Origin: JADZAI01 sp047602465
GTDB taxonomy: Bacteria; Pseudomonadota; Alphaproteobacteria; Micropepsales; Micropepsaceae
Length of the DNA: 64,000 nucleotides
Assembly: GCA_047602465.1 (NCBI GenBank)
Contig: JASGHF010000001.1
Coordinates: forward strand, 930,001-994,000
Direction: 5' to 3'
The position numbers were made by a program, and so were the translations under genes. This document shows positions 1 to 7,352 of this stretch, one piece after another. The notes under the pieces were generated by a model. It was given only the letters and a program-made list of their open reading frames with translations, was not told the DNA's origin and did not search any database. How positions within the stretch are numbered: position 1 is the first letter of the stretch; each line of letters begins with the position of its first letter.

Positions 1-37
1 GGCCCTGCCCTCGCGCCTCTCAAAATCCGGATGTCCG

Positions 38-1111
38 GTGAAAAACTCGGCGGGTGATACAGGGTCAGCGGCCCCGCGCCAAGCGCGTTGGTGGGCGAAG
101 GACCGGCATGCCGACCGGCGGCCTTTCCTGACCGCAAGGGCGGAAATCCGCCGTTTTGTGCGGAATTACTTCGCGCGCGAGGGGTTTACGGAGGTGGAAT
201 GCGGTCTGCTGCAGGCCGCGCCCTGCGCCGAAACGCACCTGCATGGATTCGCGACGGAACGGGTGAAAGCCGACGGGACGCGCGAGACGCTGTGGCTGCC
301 GACATCGCCGGAACTGCAGGCCAAGCGCCTGCTGGCGGCAGGGGAGACGAAAATCTACGACCTGGCGCGGGCGTTCCGGAATCGCGAGGAAAGCGCGATC
401 CATGCGAGCGAGTTCACCATGCTGGAATGGTACCGGGCCGGGGACACGTATGAGGTGACGATCGCCGATACGCTGGCGCTGGTGCGCGGCGCGGCGGCCG
501 CTGTGGGCGCGAGGGCGCTGTCGCACCGGGGGCGCGAGGCCGATCCGGCGGCGGCCGAGACGCGGCTGACCCTGGCGGAGGCGTTCCGGCTTCATGCCGG
601 GATCGACCTGCTGGCGTTTGTCGATGCGGAGGGCGCGACCGACCGGGACGGATTTGCGCGGTCCGCGGCGGCGGCAGGGGTCGTCGTGGCGGAGGACGAT
701 ACCTGGTCGGACGTCTTCACGCGGGTGATGGCGGAGAAAATAGAGCCGGCGCTGGACCCTTCGCGGCTGACGGTTCTTTACGAATATCCAGCCCCAGAGG
801 CGGCGCTGGCGCGGCGGGCGGCGCATGACCGCCGCGTGGCCGAGCGGTTCGAGGTCTATGCCTGCGGCGTGGAACTCGCCAACGGGTTCGGCGAACTGAC
901 GGACGCCGCCGAGCAGCGGGCGCGCTGGATCGCCGCGATGGCCGAGAAGGAGCGGCTGTATGGCGAGCATTATCCGGTGGACGAGGACTTTCTAAATGCC
1001 GTCGCCGCGATGCCGCCGGCGAGCGGCGTGGCTCTCGGATTCGACCGTCTCGTCATGCTATGCACCGGCGCTTCGCGCATCGGTCAGGTGATATGGACGC
1101 CGCTGGAGTGA
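38..1111 (+). CDS. epmA: EF-P--(R)-beta-lysine ligase EpmA (GenX/PoxA/YjeA)
   Basis: This is a 357-residue class II lysyl-tRNA-synthetase-like protein without an anticodon-binding domain. The family ligates (R)-beta-lysine to a conserved lysine of elongation factor P. Visible class II core motifs are FRNRE near residue 113, EFTMLEWYR near 125, VELANGFGEL near 279 and GVALGFDRLVML near 335. The length fits EpmA (about 325) rather than full LysRS (about 500). The start is taken as the GTG at 38; the extra N-terminal residues make it uncertain. Its partner epmB lies just downstream. The last 56 bp of the gene are repeated exactly at 1643-1698, where they now form the start region of epmB. This shows that epmA and epmB once overlapped by 19 nt. 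Confidence 0.95.
   Translation: MKNSAGDTGSAAPRQARWWAKDRHADRRPFLTARAEIRRFVRNYFAREGFTEVECGLLQAAPCAETHLHGFATERVKADGTRETLWLPTSPELQAKRLLAAGETKIYDLARAFRNREESAIHASEFTMLEWYRAGDTYEVTIADTLALVRGAAAAVGARALSHRGREADPAAAETRLTLAEAFRLHAGIDLLAFVDAEGATDRDGFARSAAAAGVVVAEDDTWSDVFTRVMAEKIEPALDPSRLTVLYEYPAPEAALARRAAHDRRVAERFEVYACGVELANGFGELTDAAEQRARWIAAMAEKERLYGEHYPVDEDFLNAVAAMPPASGVALGFDRLVMLCTGASRIGQVIWTPLE
1056..1111 (+). repeat. 56-bp direct repeat, left copy (3' end of epmA)
   Basis: This 56-bp segment, ending with the epmA stop codon, is base-for-base identical to 1643-1698. The two copies are 587 bp apart and bracket a foreign-looking insert. Confidence 0.97.
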
Positions 1112-1183
1112 GATTAAAATGCTTCTCTCTCTCCTACGACGGCCGCAATTTCATCTTGATCGATAGTTCGTTATCGACATCAT

Positions 1184-1189
1184 TATAAA
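1184..1189 (+). promoter_or_regulatory. possible -10 element for cassette gene
   Basis: TATAAA lies 34 bp upstream of the cassette start codon in a locally AT-rich stretch. No convincing -35 is seen at 17-bp spacing, so this is tentative. Confidence 0.3.
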
Positions 1190-1222
1190 ACAGTAAAGCA
1201 ATTTTCCTTGGGGGAGGAAAGA

Positions 1223-1606
1223 ATGCTGAAGCACTCGTTCTGCGCAGCGGTTGTAATTTCGTTTGCCGGCGCAGCATTTGCCAAACCGCCATTACTTGAC
1301 CCGACTCTTCATTGGGCAACAAAAGCTGAAGAAGCTGCGATTACGGCCGAAGTGGCGGACATGCTTAAAGACCCAGACTCTGCCAAATTCAGGAAAATCA
1401 CGGTCAAGTCTGTATCGTTCTGCGGACAAGTAAATGGTAAAAATTCCTACGGCGCGTACTCGGGGTACACACACTTCATAGGCGTCATAGGGCCATCGAA
1501 GGCGGACGCGTCGAAGCTCAAAGCCGTTGTGATTCAGCTAGACAGCTCCGACGAAACCATCGCCTACCGAATGTGCCTCAAGGAAGGCTTGATACCGGCG
1601 GAGTAA
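1223..1606 (+). CDS. small exported protein carried by the cassette
   Basis: This 127-residue protein starts at ATG 1223 behind a strong GGGAGGAAA ribosome binding site (1212-1220). A start 15 nt further upstream is possible but ignores that site. The N-terminus is a signal peptide (hydrophobic stretch ending AAFA). The mature part has LKDPDSAKFRKI followed by FCGQVNGKNSYGAYSGYTHF, and a late Cys (MCLKEG), suggesting one disulfide. I have seen this pattern (DPxSAKFR, then CGxVNxKNSxGxYxGxxxF) in small uncharacterised periplasmic or lipoproteins of proteobacteria. Function is unknown. Codon use is AT-richer than the flanking genes (many AAA, GAA, ATT), consistent with acquisition. Confidence 0.85.
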   Translation: MLKHSFCAAVVISFAGAAFAKPPLLDPTLHWATKAEEAAITAEVADMLKDPDSAKFRKITVKSVSFCGQVNGKNSYGAYSGYTHFIGVIGPSKADASKLKAVVIQLDSSDETIAYRMCLKEGLIPAE

Positions 1607-1642
1607 GAAAGCTGCTGCCGGTTAATATCTGCCTTGTCCTTG

Positions 1643-1698
1643 TGCTATGCACCGGCGCTTCGCGCATCGGTCAGGTGATATGGACGCCGCTGGAGTGA
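1643..1698 (+). repeat. 56-bp direct repeat, right copy (start region of epmB)
   Basis: Exact copy of 1056-1111. It contains the likely epmB start ATG at 1680 and ends at a TGA that is out of frame with epmB. Confidence 0.97.
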
Positions 1699-2720
1699 CA
1701 TTGCGGGACGTGCCCGCGCTGAAAACGCGCGGGCTGGTGAACGACGCGGCGGCCCTTGCCGCCGTGGCGTCGCGCTATGCCATCGCGGTGACGCCGGAGA
1801 TGGCGGCGCTGATCGACCCGAACGATCCGGCCGATCCGATTGCGCGGCAGTTCATTCCGTCCGCCGAAGAGCTGACGGTTCTGCCGGAAGAAAGCGGCGA
1901 CCCGATCGGCGATGCGCGCCATACGCCGGTGCCGGGCGTGGTGCATCGCTATAAGGGGCGGGCGCTGCTGAAGGTCATCAGCGCCTGTCCGGTCTATTGC
2001 CGGTTCTGTTTCCGCCGCGAGATGGTGGGGCCGGGACAGGCGCCGCCGCTGACGGGCGATGAGCTGGATGCCGCCCTCGCCTATCTCGCCGCGCATGAGG
2101 AGATTTCGGAAGTCATCCTGACCGGGGGCGATCCGTTCATGCTGTCGCCGCGCCGGGCGGCGGAGATCATCGCCCGGCTGGATGCGATGCCGCATGTGAA
2201 GGTGATCCGCTGGCATACGCGCGTGCCTGTGGTGGACCCCGGGCGCGTGACGGCGGATTTCGTCGAGGCGATTTCGCACACGGACAAGGCCGTGTGGGTG
2301 GCGATCCACGCCAATCATCCGCGCGAGTTGTCCGAGGGTGCGCGCGCCGCCATCGCGCGGCTGCGGAAGGCAGGCGTCAGCCTTGTGAGCCAGAGCGTGC
2401 TGCTGAAAGGCGTCAACGACGATATCGATACGATGGCGGCGCTGATGGAGGGGCTGATCGGCGTGGGGGTGAAGCCCTATTACCTGCACCATGCCGACCT
2501 TGCGCCGGGGACGTCGCATTTCCGCACGAGCATCGCCGAGGGTCAGGCGCTGATGAAGGCGTTGCAGGCGCGTGTGTCGGGACTCGCCATGCCGACCTAT
2601 GTGCTGGATATTCCGGGCGGCGTTTCAAAAGCGCCGCTGACGCCCACCTATCTGCGCGACGCCGATGGGCGTACGCAGGTGCAGAGCGCGGGCGGCGCGT
2701 GGATCGACTATCGCGGCTGA
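1680..2720 (+). CDS. epmB: EF-P (R)-beta-lysine forming aminomutase EpmB (KamA-family radical SAM)
   Basis: This is a 346-residue radical-SAM lysine 2,3-aminomutase-like protein. The iron-sulfur motif CPVYCRFC (CxxxCxxC) is at residues 103-110, followed by FRR. ILTGGDP near 150 is the usual S-adenosylmethionine-binding segment, and PYYLHHAD matches the family's PLP-lysine neighbourhood. The protein makes (R)-beta-lysine, which EpmA attaches to EF-P. ATG 1680 is chosen because the same ATG exists in the left repeat copy, where it would overlap the epmA stop in the uninterrupted arrangement. An in-frame ATG at 1647 lies inside the duplicated epmA sequence and is probably not the original start. 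Confidence 0.93.
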   Translation: MDAAGVTLRDVPALKTRGLVNDAAALAAVASRYAIAVTPEMAALIDPNDPADPIARQFIPSAEELTVLPEESGDPIGDARHTPVPGVVHRYKGRALLKVISACPVYCRFCFRREMVGPGQAPPLTGDELDAALAYLAAHEEISEVILTGGDPFMLSPRRAAEIIARLDAMPHVKVIRWHTRVPVVDPGRVTADFVEAISHTDKAVWVAIHANHPRELSEGARAAIARLRKAGVSLVSQSVLLKGVNDDIDTMAALMEGLIGVGVKPYYLHHADLAPGTSHFRTSIAEGQALMKALQARVSGLAMPTYVLDIPGGVSKAPLTPTYLRDADGRTQVQSAGGAWIDYRG

Positions 2721-2734
2721 GGCGAGGAGGCCTG

Positions 2735-3901
2735 GTGCGGGGGATCGGCTGGATTGCGGGGCTGGCGCTGCTGCTGGGGCTGGCCGCGTGCGGGCCGGAT
2801 GCCGGGGAGCCGCAATGGGCCGTCGTGCAGGCCGAGCGGCCGCTGATCGACGGCGCGACCGTCAACGAGACGATCTACAGGACGCCGCGCCTGCCCGGCG
2901 GGCGGTTCGATACGATCCGGGTGCATCGCTATCGCGCGGCGGGAAAGCCGGTCGCGTCGCTGCTGTTCCTGCCCGGAACGAACATGAACGGCGCGTCGGC
3001 GCTGACCGACGAGCGGCATAATCTGTGGCTGTGGCTGGCGGCGCGCGGGATCGACGTGTTCGCGCTGGACTACCGCACCAACGCGGTGCCGCCCGCTTCG
3101 GATATCGCAACGCTGGGCGAGATGAAGGGCTGGACCAGCGAGGTCTTCATGAGCGACGTGCGGGCGGCGCGCGACCTGATGCTGCGCGAGACGCGGGACG
3201 TGCCGGTATTCGTCGCGGGGTTCAGCCGGGGGGGCGTGCTGGCCTTTGCGCTGGCGGCCGAGGACCGGAGCCTTGCGGGGCTGATCGTGCTGGATGCCTC
3301 GTTCAAGAACGCCGGGCCGGAGGCCTATGACGCGGCGGCGGCGATGGCGGCGATGGAGGCCAAGGGCATCTGGGCGAGCGATGTCGGCGGGCGGCGCGGA
3401 TGGGACTCGCGCCAGGCGCTGATGGATGCGGCGGCGGAGAACCCGGAAAGCCCGGCGCTCGATTCCGCCTATCCCACTATCGGCGCGCAGCTGACCCATG
3501 TGCTGCAGACGGCGTGGGGCCCGGGCGCGCTGGCCAATCCCGAAGGCGGCATCTCCAAGCCGCAGGTTCTGGCGCGGCTGATGCGCGCCTATGACCGCTT
3601 CTATCCGGCGATCCAGGACATCGAGATGAAGCGCGCCGCGCAGCTGGCCGACGATCCGGCGACGGCACTGGACGACGGATGGGGCGAGATGGCGATGCCG
3701 GTGCTGGCTTTCGCCTCGACCGGCATGGGCGCGGACTGGCAGGCGAATATCCGCCATTCGGTCGAGGCGAGCGGATCGCGGGACGTGACGATGACGGTGC
3801 TGGACGGCTATGGCCATCTCGACGTGCTGGTCGCGGAGAGCGCGCCGGAACTGGTGTTCCAGCCTTTGCGCGACTGGATCGCGGCGCGCGCCGCGCGGTG
3901 A
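2735..3901 (+). CDS. alpha/beta-hydrolase lipoprotein
   Basis: This 388-residue protein starts at GTG 2735 behind GAGGAGG and 14 bp after epmB, so the two are probably cotranscribed. The first 20 residues form a lipoprotein signal with lipobox LAAC. The alpha/beta-hydrolase fold is indicated by FLPGTNM (oxyanion region), the nucleophile elbow GFSRGG and a late GYGHLD holding the likely catalytic His. The family includes esterases, lipases and acyl hydrolases of many substrates, and nothing here fixes which. The upstream open frame reaching back to 2294 is out-of-frame epmB sequence and is not included. Confidence 0.85.
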   Translation: MRGIGWIAGLALLLGLAACGPDAGEPQWAVVQAERPLIDGATVNETIYRTPRLPGGRFDTIRVHRYRAAGKPVASLLFLPGTNMNGASALTDERHNLWLWLAARGIDVFALDYRTNAVPPASDIATLGEMKGWTSEVFMSDVRAARDLMLRETRDVPVFVAGFSRGGVLAFALAAEDRSLAGLIVLDASFKNAGPEAYDAAAAMAAMEAKGIWASDVGGRRGWDSRQALMDAAAENPESPALDSAYPTIGAQLTHVLQTAWGPGALANPEGGISKPQVLARLMRAYDRFYPAIQDIEMKRAAQLADDPATALDDGWGEMAMPVLAFASTGMGADWQANIRHSVEASGSRDVTMTVLDGYGHLDVLVAESAPELVFQPLRDWIAARAAR

Positions 3902-4017
3902 GCGATTGGGTAAATCGTTACATTAGCCGGAGCGAATTGGATTAGCCTTCATCCCGTCGAAGCTGGCGGCCGCAAGAGCCTGCATGCTTGCGGCAGGACC
4001 ACGCCGGGAGAATGCCC

Positions 4018-4869
4018 ATGAACATCGCGCTGAAAGTCGATGCTGGTCGTCATTTCGATCTGAAGCCGCTGTCGCCCGTGATCGGCGCCGAGCTGCACGG
4101 GATCGACCTGCGCGAGGATTTGTCCGATGCGGCCATCGCGGCGGTGCGGCAGGCGCTGCTGGACTGGAAGGTGATCTTCTTCCGCGACCAGAACATCACG
4201 CGGGCGCAGCACATCGCCTTCGCGCGGCGGTTCGGCGATCTGGAAATCCATCCCGCGACGCCGAAGGACCAGCCCGATCCGGAAGTTCTGCGCATCGAGC
4301 ATGGCGAGAATTCCAAGGGGCAGGAGAATGCCTGGCATTCCGACGTGACCTGGCGCGCGACGCCGTCGCTGGGGTCGATCCTGCGGTCGATCGAAATACC
4401 GCCGGTGGGCGGCGATACGCTGTTCGCCAATATGGAGGCGGCCTTTGAAGGCCTGTCGCCGGAAATGAAGCGCATCACGGCGGGCATGACGGCGAAGCAC
4501 GATATCGCGCGCGTCTTCGCCCGGCGTCTGGGCAAGGAAGCCGACGAGCTGCGCGCCAAATATCCGGTGCAGGATCATCCCGTGATCCGGACGCATCCCG
4601 AGACGGGACGGCGCAGCATCTATGTCAACACGGGCTTCACCGAGAGCATCAACGGGCTGACGCGCAAGGAGAGCGACTGGCTGCTGGAGCATCTCTATGC
4701 GCAGGCCGCCAATCCCGAGATCCAGTGCCGTTTCCGCTGGACACCGAACGCCCTCGCCTTCTGGGACAACCGGGCGAGCCAGCATTTCGCGGCGTCGGAC
4801 TATTTCCCCCAGCGCCGCGCGATGGAGCGCGTGACGATCAAGGGCGACCGCCCGTTCTTCACCGCCTGA
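4018..4869 (+). CDS. TauD/TfdA-family Fe(II)/2-oxoglutarate dioxygenase
   Basis: This is a 283-residue enzyme of the taurine/alpha-ketoglutarate dioxygenase family. The iron ligands are WHSDVTW (HxD, near residue 110) and a distal His in NRASQHFAASDY (near 257), with the 2-oxoglutarate-binding Arg in RRAMERV. The family hydroxylates substrates such as taurine, alkyl sulfates, 2,4-D or 4-hydroxyphenyl compounds; the substrate here cannot be read from sequence. ATG 4018 is preferred to ATG 4012 because the GGGAG at 4006-4010 is then correctly spaced. A strong hairpin follows the stop codon, so this looks like a single-gene unit. Confidence 0.93.
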   Translation: MNIALKVDAGRHFDLKPLSPVIGAELHGIDLREDLSDAAIAAVRQALLDWKVIFFRDQNITRAQHIAFARRFGDLEIHPATPKDQPDPEVLRIEHGENSKGQENAWHSDVTWRATPSLGSILRSIEIPPVGGDTLFANMEAAFEGLSPEMKRITAGMTAKHDIARVFARRLGKEADELRAKYPVQDHPVIRTHPETGRRSIYVNTGFTESINGLTRKESDWLLEHLYAQAANPEIQCRFRWTPNALAFWDNRASQHFAASDYFPQRRAMERVTIKGDRPFFTA

Positions 4870-4875
4870 ACGCAA

Positions 4876-4903
4876 GAAGCCCCGCGCCGAAACGCGGGGC
4901 TTC
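4876..4903 (+). terminator. hairpin terminator after dioxygenase gene
   Basis: A perfect 11-bp stem GAAGCCCCGCG/CGCGGGGCTTC has a 6-nt loop and starts 7 nt after the stop codon. The downstream T-run is weak. It may serve both convergent genes. Confidence 0.75.
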
Positions 4904-4918
4904 TCGTGTATCCGGGCC

Positions 4919-4947
4919 GGGGGGCTTGGGGGTTGGGGGTTGGGGGG
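4919..4947 (+). other. G-quadruplex motif in convergent intergenic region
   Basis: Four runs of 6, 5, 5 and 6 guanines are separated by CTT, TT and TT. This fits the strictest G4 pattern. It lies between the dioxygenase terminator and the 3' end of the opposing outer-membrane protein gene. Confidence 0.85.
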
Positions 4948-4969
4948 CTGGCCCGGACGCAAACGGCGA

Positions 4970-5515
4970 TCAGAAGTTGAAGCGCAGGCCCGCCGACAGG
5001 ACGTGGGCGCGATATTCCCACTCGGTGAAGCTGGTGTCGGCGTTGGCGCTTCCGACATAGCGGTATTCAGCGACGAGTTCGGTATTGGAGGCGACGGCAA
5101 CCCGCGCGCCCGCCATCACCTGATAGGTGAACACCCAGTCGTCGATCTGGCCGCCGCTCTCATAGGCGAGTTCGCCATAGCCGATGCCGGCGCCAACATA
5201 CGGCTTGAACTGTCCTTCGGGGTTGAAGGTGTAGTAGCCGTTGACCGACAGGTTCAGGAGCGAGGCGTTGCTGGTGCAGCAGGCATAGTCCGCTTCGTGA
5301 TAGGCGATCTCGCCTTCGACGGACCAGTTCGGCGTCAGGTTCCAGCCGAGCGCAGCGCCATAGCTGTAGCCCGTGTCCATCTCGTAGTCCGAGTTGTTCC
5401 ATTCCAGGTCCGGCGCGAAATCCGCACCGCCGAACACTTCGACATACATGCCCTCGGCGGACGCAGCGCCGGTCAGCGCAGCCGACAACGCCAGAGCCGA
5501 AACAAACGTTTTCAC
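4970..5515 (-). CDS. outer-membrane beta-barrel protein (OmpA/opacity-like barrel)
   Basis: This 181-residue protein starts at GTG 5515 behind AGGGGAA. A signal peptide (VKTFVSALALSAAL, ending ASAEG) leads into alternating aromatic/hydrophobic strands (GMYVEVFGGADF, YSYGAALGW, PYVGAGIGYG), and the chain ends with Phe (SAGLRFNF), the usual signal for outer-membrane insertion. An unusual CC pair sits in a loop (YACCTSN). The family is the small eight-stranded barrel group (OMP_b-brl/Opa type). Its role is probably structural or adhesive and is not resolvable here. The upstream extension of the open frame to 5605 lacks codon bias and a signal peptide, so it is excluded. Confidence 0.88.
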   Translation of the reverse strand: MKTFVSALALSAALTGAASAEGMYVEVFGGADFAPDLEWNNSDYEMDTGYSYGAALGWNLTPNWSVEGEIAYHEADYACCTSNASLLNLSVNGYYTFNPEGQFKPYVGAGIGYGELAYESGGQIDDWVFTYQVMAGARVAVASNTELVAEYRYVGSANADTSFTEWEYRAHVLSAGLRFNF

Positions 5516-5626
5516 TTGGATATTCCCCTTGATGGTTGAGCCTCGTTCTCGAGGACTGCGAGGGGTATAGCACTGTGATCTGGCCCACACTGTGCGCCAT
5601 ATCACATTTTATGGGAAGATCGGCCT

Positions 5627-6115
5627 TCAGGCCAGTTTGCGCTCGAAACAGCGCTGATCGTCGCGCTTTGCGCCTTCGGTGAAGCCGAGGCGGGTCCAGA
5701 AGCGGGCGGCACCTTCATTGTCGTCGTCGACTTCCAGCGCGATGCGGCGGGCGCCGGCGGCCTTCATTTCGGCGGCCAGCGCATTGAAGAGATGCGTGCC
5801 GAGACCGGCGCGGCGATAGCGCGGATCGACCACCATCAGTTCGACGAAACAGGAATCTGCGGTCGGCGCCCCGGCGCGCAGATCGACGAAGGCGCGCAGG
5901 ACGCGCATGTCGTCGAAGACGCCGATGCGGGCCGTGGTCGCCGCCGGCGATTCCGCAGGCGGGCGGTGGCGATGGACGCCGGGCGCGTGACGCATGAGTT
6001 CGTCGGCCGCGCCCGCGTCATTGCCGGTCAACGGCCGCGCCTTGTAACGGCGCGGCTCGTGCGGGTTGGGCAGGTCTATCGTGAAGCGAAGACCGCCTGT
6101 CGCCTGTGCGATCAT
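5627..6115 (-). CDS. GNAT-family N-acetyltransferase
   Basis: This 162-residue protein carries the acetyl-CoA-binding core VDPRYRRAGLGTHLF (motif A, R/QxxGxG/A) followed by ALEVDDDNEGAARFWTRLGF (motif B). Both are diagnostic of GCN5-related acetyltransferases. ATG 6115 lies 7 nt downstream of the acyl-CoA dehydrogenase stop codon, so it is the last gene of that operon. The substrate is unknown; the N-terminal part (PNPHEPRRYKARPLTG) is not informative. Confidence 0.88.
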   Translation of the reverse strand: MIAQATGGLRFTIDLPNPHEPRRYKARPLTGNDAGAADELMRHAPGVHRHRPPAESPAATTARIGVFDDMRVLRAFVDLRAGAPTADSCFVELMVVDPRYRRAGLGTHLFNALAAEMKAAGARRIALEVDDDNEGAARFWTRLGFTEGAKRDDQRCFERKLA

Positions 6116-6122
6116 CGCCGGC

Positions 6123-7328
6123 CTATCGGCCTTTCGGGGCGTCCTTGAAGGCGAGATCCTTGTCGACGCGGATGTCGCCGGGGAGGCCCAGCACGCGTTC
6201 CGCGATGATGTTCTTGAGGATCTCGTCCGTGCCGCCCGCGATGCGCAGGCCCGGCGCCCACATATAGGACTGCTGGAAGTCGGCATCGGCGTTCATCACG
6301 ACGCCCGCCTCGCCCTGCAGGTCCATGCCGAAACCGGCGACGTCCTGAAGCTTGGGCGCGGAGACGATCTTGCCGATCGAGGCTTCCGGCCCCGGCTGCT
6401 GCCCGCGCGAGAGCGCGGTCATGGTGCGGTAGGTCGTGTATTTGAGGCCCTGGGTGCGGACATAGACGTCGGCGATCTTCTCGCGCACCGCCGCGTTACG
6501 GATGGCGGGACCGTCTTCCAGCTCGGTCGTGCGGGCAAGTTCGAGAATTTCGCGGGCATCGGGGCCGCGCGCGCCGGCGCCGCCACCGACCGCGAGGCGT
6601 TCATGCATGAGCGTGGTGAGCGCGACCTTCCAGCCGTCGCCGACCTCGCCGAGACGCTGGCTGTCCTTCACGCGCAAATCGTTGAAGAAAACCTCGTTGA
6701 AGTTCGCGCCGCCATTGATCTGCTTGATCGGCTTCACCGTGACGCCCGGCGCCTTCATGTCGATGTAGAACATCGTCAGGCCCTTGTGCTTGGGCACGTC
6801 GGGGTTGGTGCGGGTGAGGAGAATGCCGAAGTCGGAATAGTGAGCGCCCGACGTCCAGACCTTCTGGCCGTTGATGACCCATTCATCGCCGTCCTTTTCC
6901 GCCTTGGTGCGGAGACCGGCGACGTCGGAGCCTGCCGACGGTTCGGAGAAGAGCTGGCACCAGATCTCCTCGCCCTTCAGCGCGGGGCCGACATAGCGCT
7001 GCAGCGCCTCGGGCTTGCCGTAGGTCATCAGCGTCGGGATGCACATGCCCAGGCCAATATCGAAGAAGCCGCCGGGCACGTTAAACTTGCCCTCTTCCTG
7101 ATTGTAGATGACCTGCTGAATCGGCGTGCCGGCGCGGCCGCCGAATTCCTTGGGCCAGGTGATCTTGGCGTAGTTCGCGGCGGCGCGCGTCGCCTGCCAG
7201 GCCTTGGCGCGCTTCAGCGCCTCGGCCTCGCTGGCCGGGGGCGCCATATCTTTCGGCGCGTTGGCTTCGAGCCATTTGCGGGCTTCGGCGCGGAAGGCCG
7301 CTTCTTCGGGGGTGTCGTTGAAGTCCAT
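6123..7328 (-). CDS. acyl-CoA dehydrogenase, subunit type with GGT-D-E motif
   Basis: This 401-residue flavoprotein belongs to the acyl-CoA dehydrogenase superfamily. Visible family segments are WCQLFSEPSAGSDVAG (substrate/FAD-contacting), the GQKVWTSGAH strand, and C-terminal IAGGTDEILKNIIAERVLG. In classical short- and medium-chain enzymes the corresponding position is YEGT with the catalytic Glu; here it is AGGT. It lies 24 bp downstream of a second, different dehydrogenase subunit (7353-8477). Such adjacent unequal pairs are known from the heterotetrameric FadE enzymes of steroid side-chain degradation. The specific substrate is not deducible. Confidence 0.92.
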   Translation of the reverse strand: MDFNDTPEEAAFRAEARKWLEANAPKDMAPPASEAEALKRAKAWQATRAAANYAKITWPKEFGGRAGTPIQQVIYNQEEGKFNVPGGFFDIGLGMCIPTLMTYGKPEALQRYVGPALKGEEIWCQLFSEPSAGSDVAGLRTKAEKDGDEWVINGQKVWTSGAHYSDFGILLTRTNPDVPKHKGLTMFYIDMKAPGVTVKPIKQINGGANFNEVFFNDLRVKDSQRLGEVGDGWKVALTTLMHERLAVGGGAGARGPDAREILELARTTELEDGPAIRNAAVREKIADVYVRTQGLKYTTYRTMTALSRGQQPGPEASIGKIVSAPKLQDVAGFGMDLQGEAGVVMNADADFQQSYMWAPGLRIAGGTDEILKNIIAERVLGLPGDIRVDKDLAFKDAPKGR

Positions 7329-7352
7329 GACGTCTCTCCGATGTCTTTGTTC

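Larger units (their letters stand above)
1112..1698 (+). mobile_element. 587-bp insertion cassette between epmA and epmB
   Basis: The segment consists of a 531-bp AT-richer insert plus one copy of the 56-bp direct repeat. The repeat restores both the epmA 3' end (left) and the epmB start (right), so the insertion leaves both genes intact. This is the geometry left by site-specific integration into a gene end, or by single-crossover integration of a small circle carrying 56 bp of homology. No transposase or integrase is encoded inside; the only cargo is one small exported protein. A 6-bp inverted repeat (TCGATA/TATCGA, 1160-1165 and 1172-1177) lies near the left edge. The mechanism is inferred; the duplication is directly visible. 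Confidence 0.8.
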
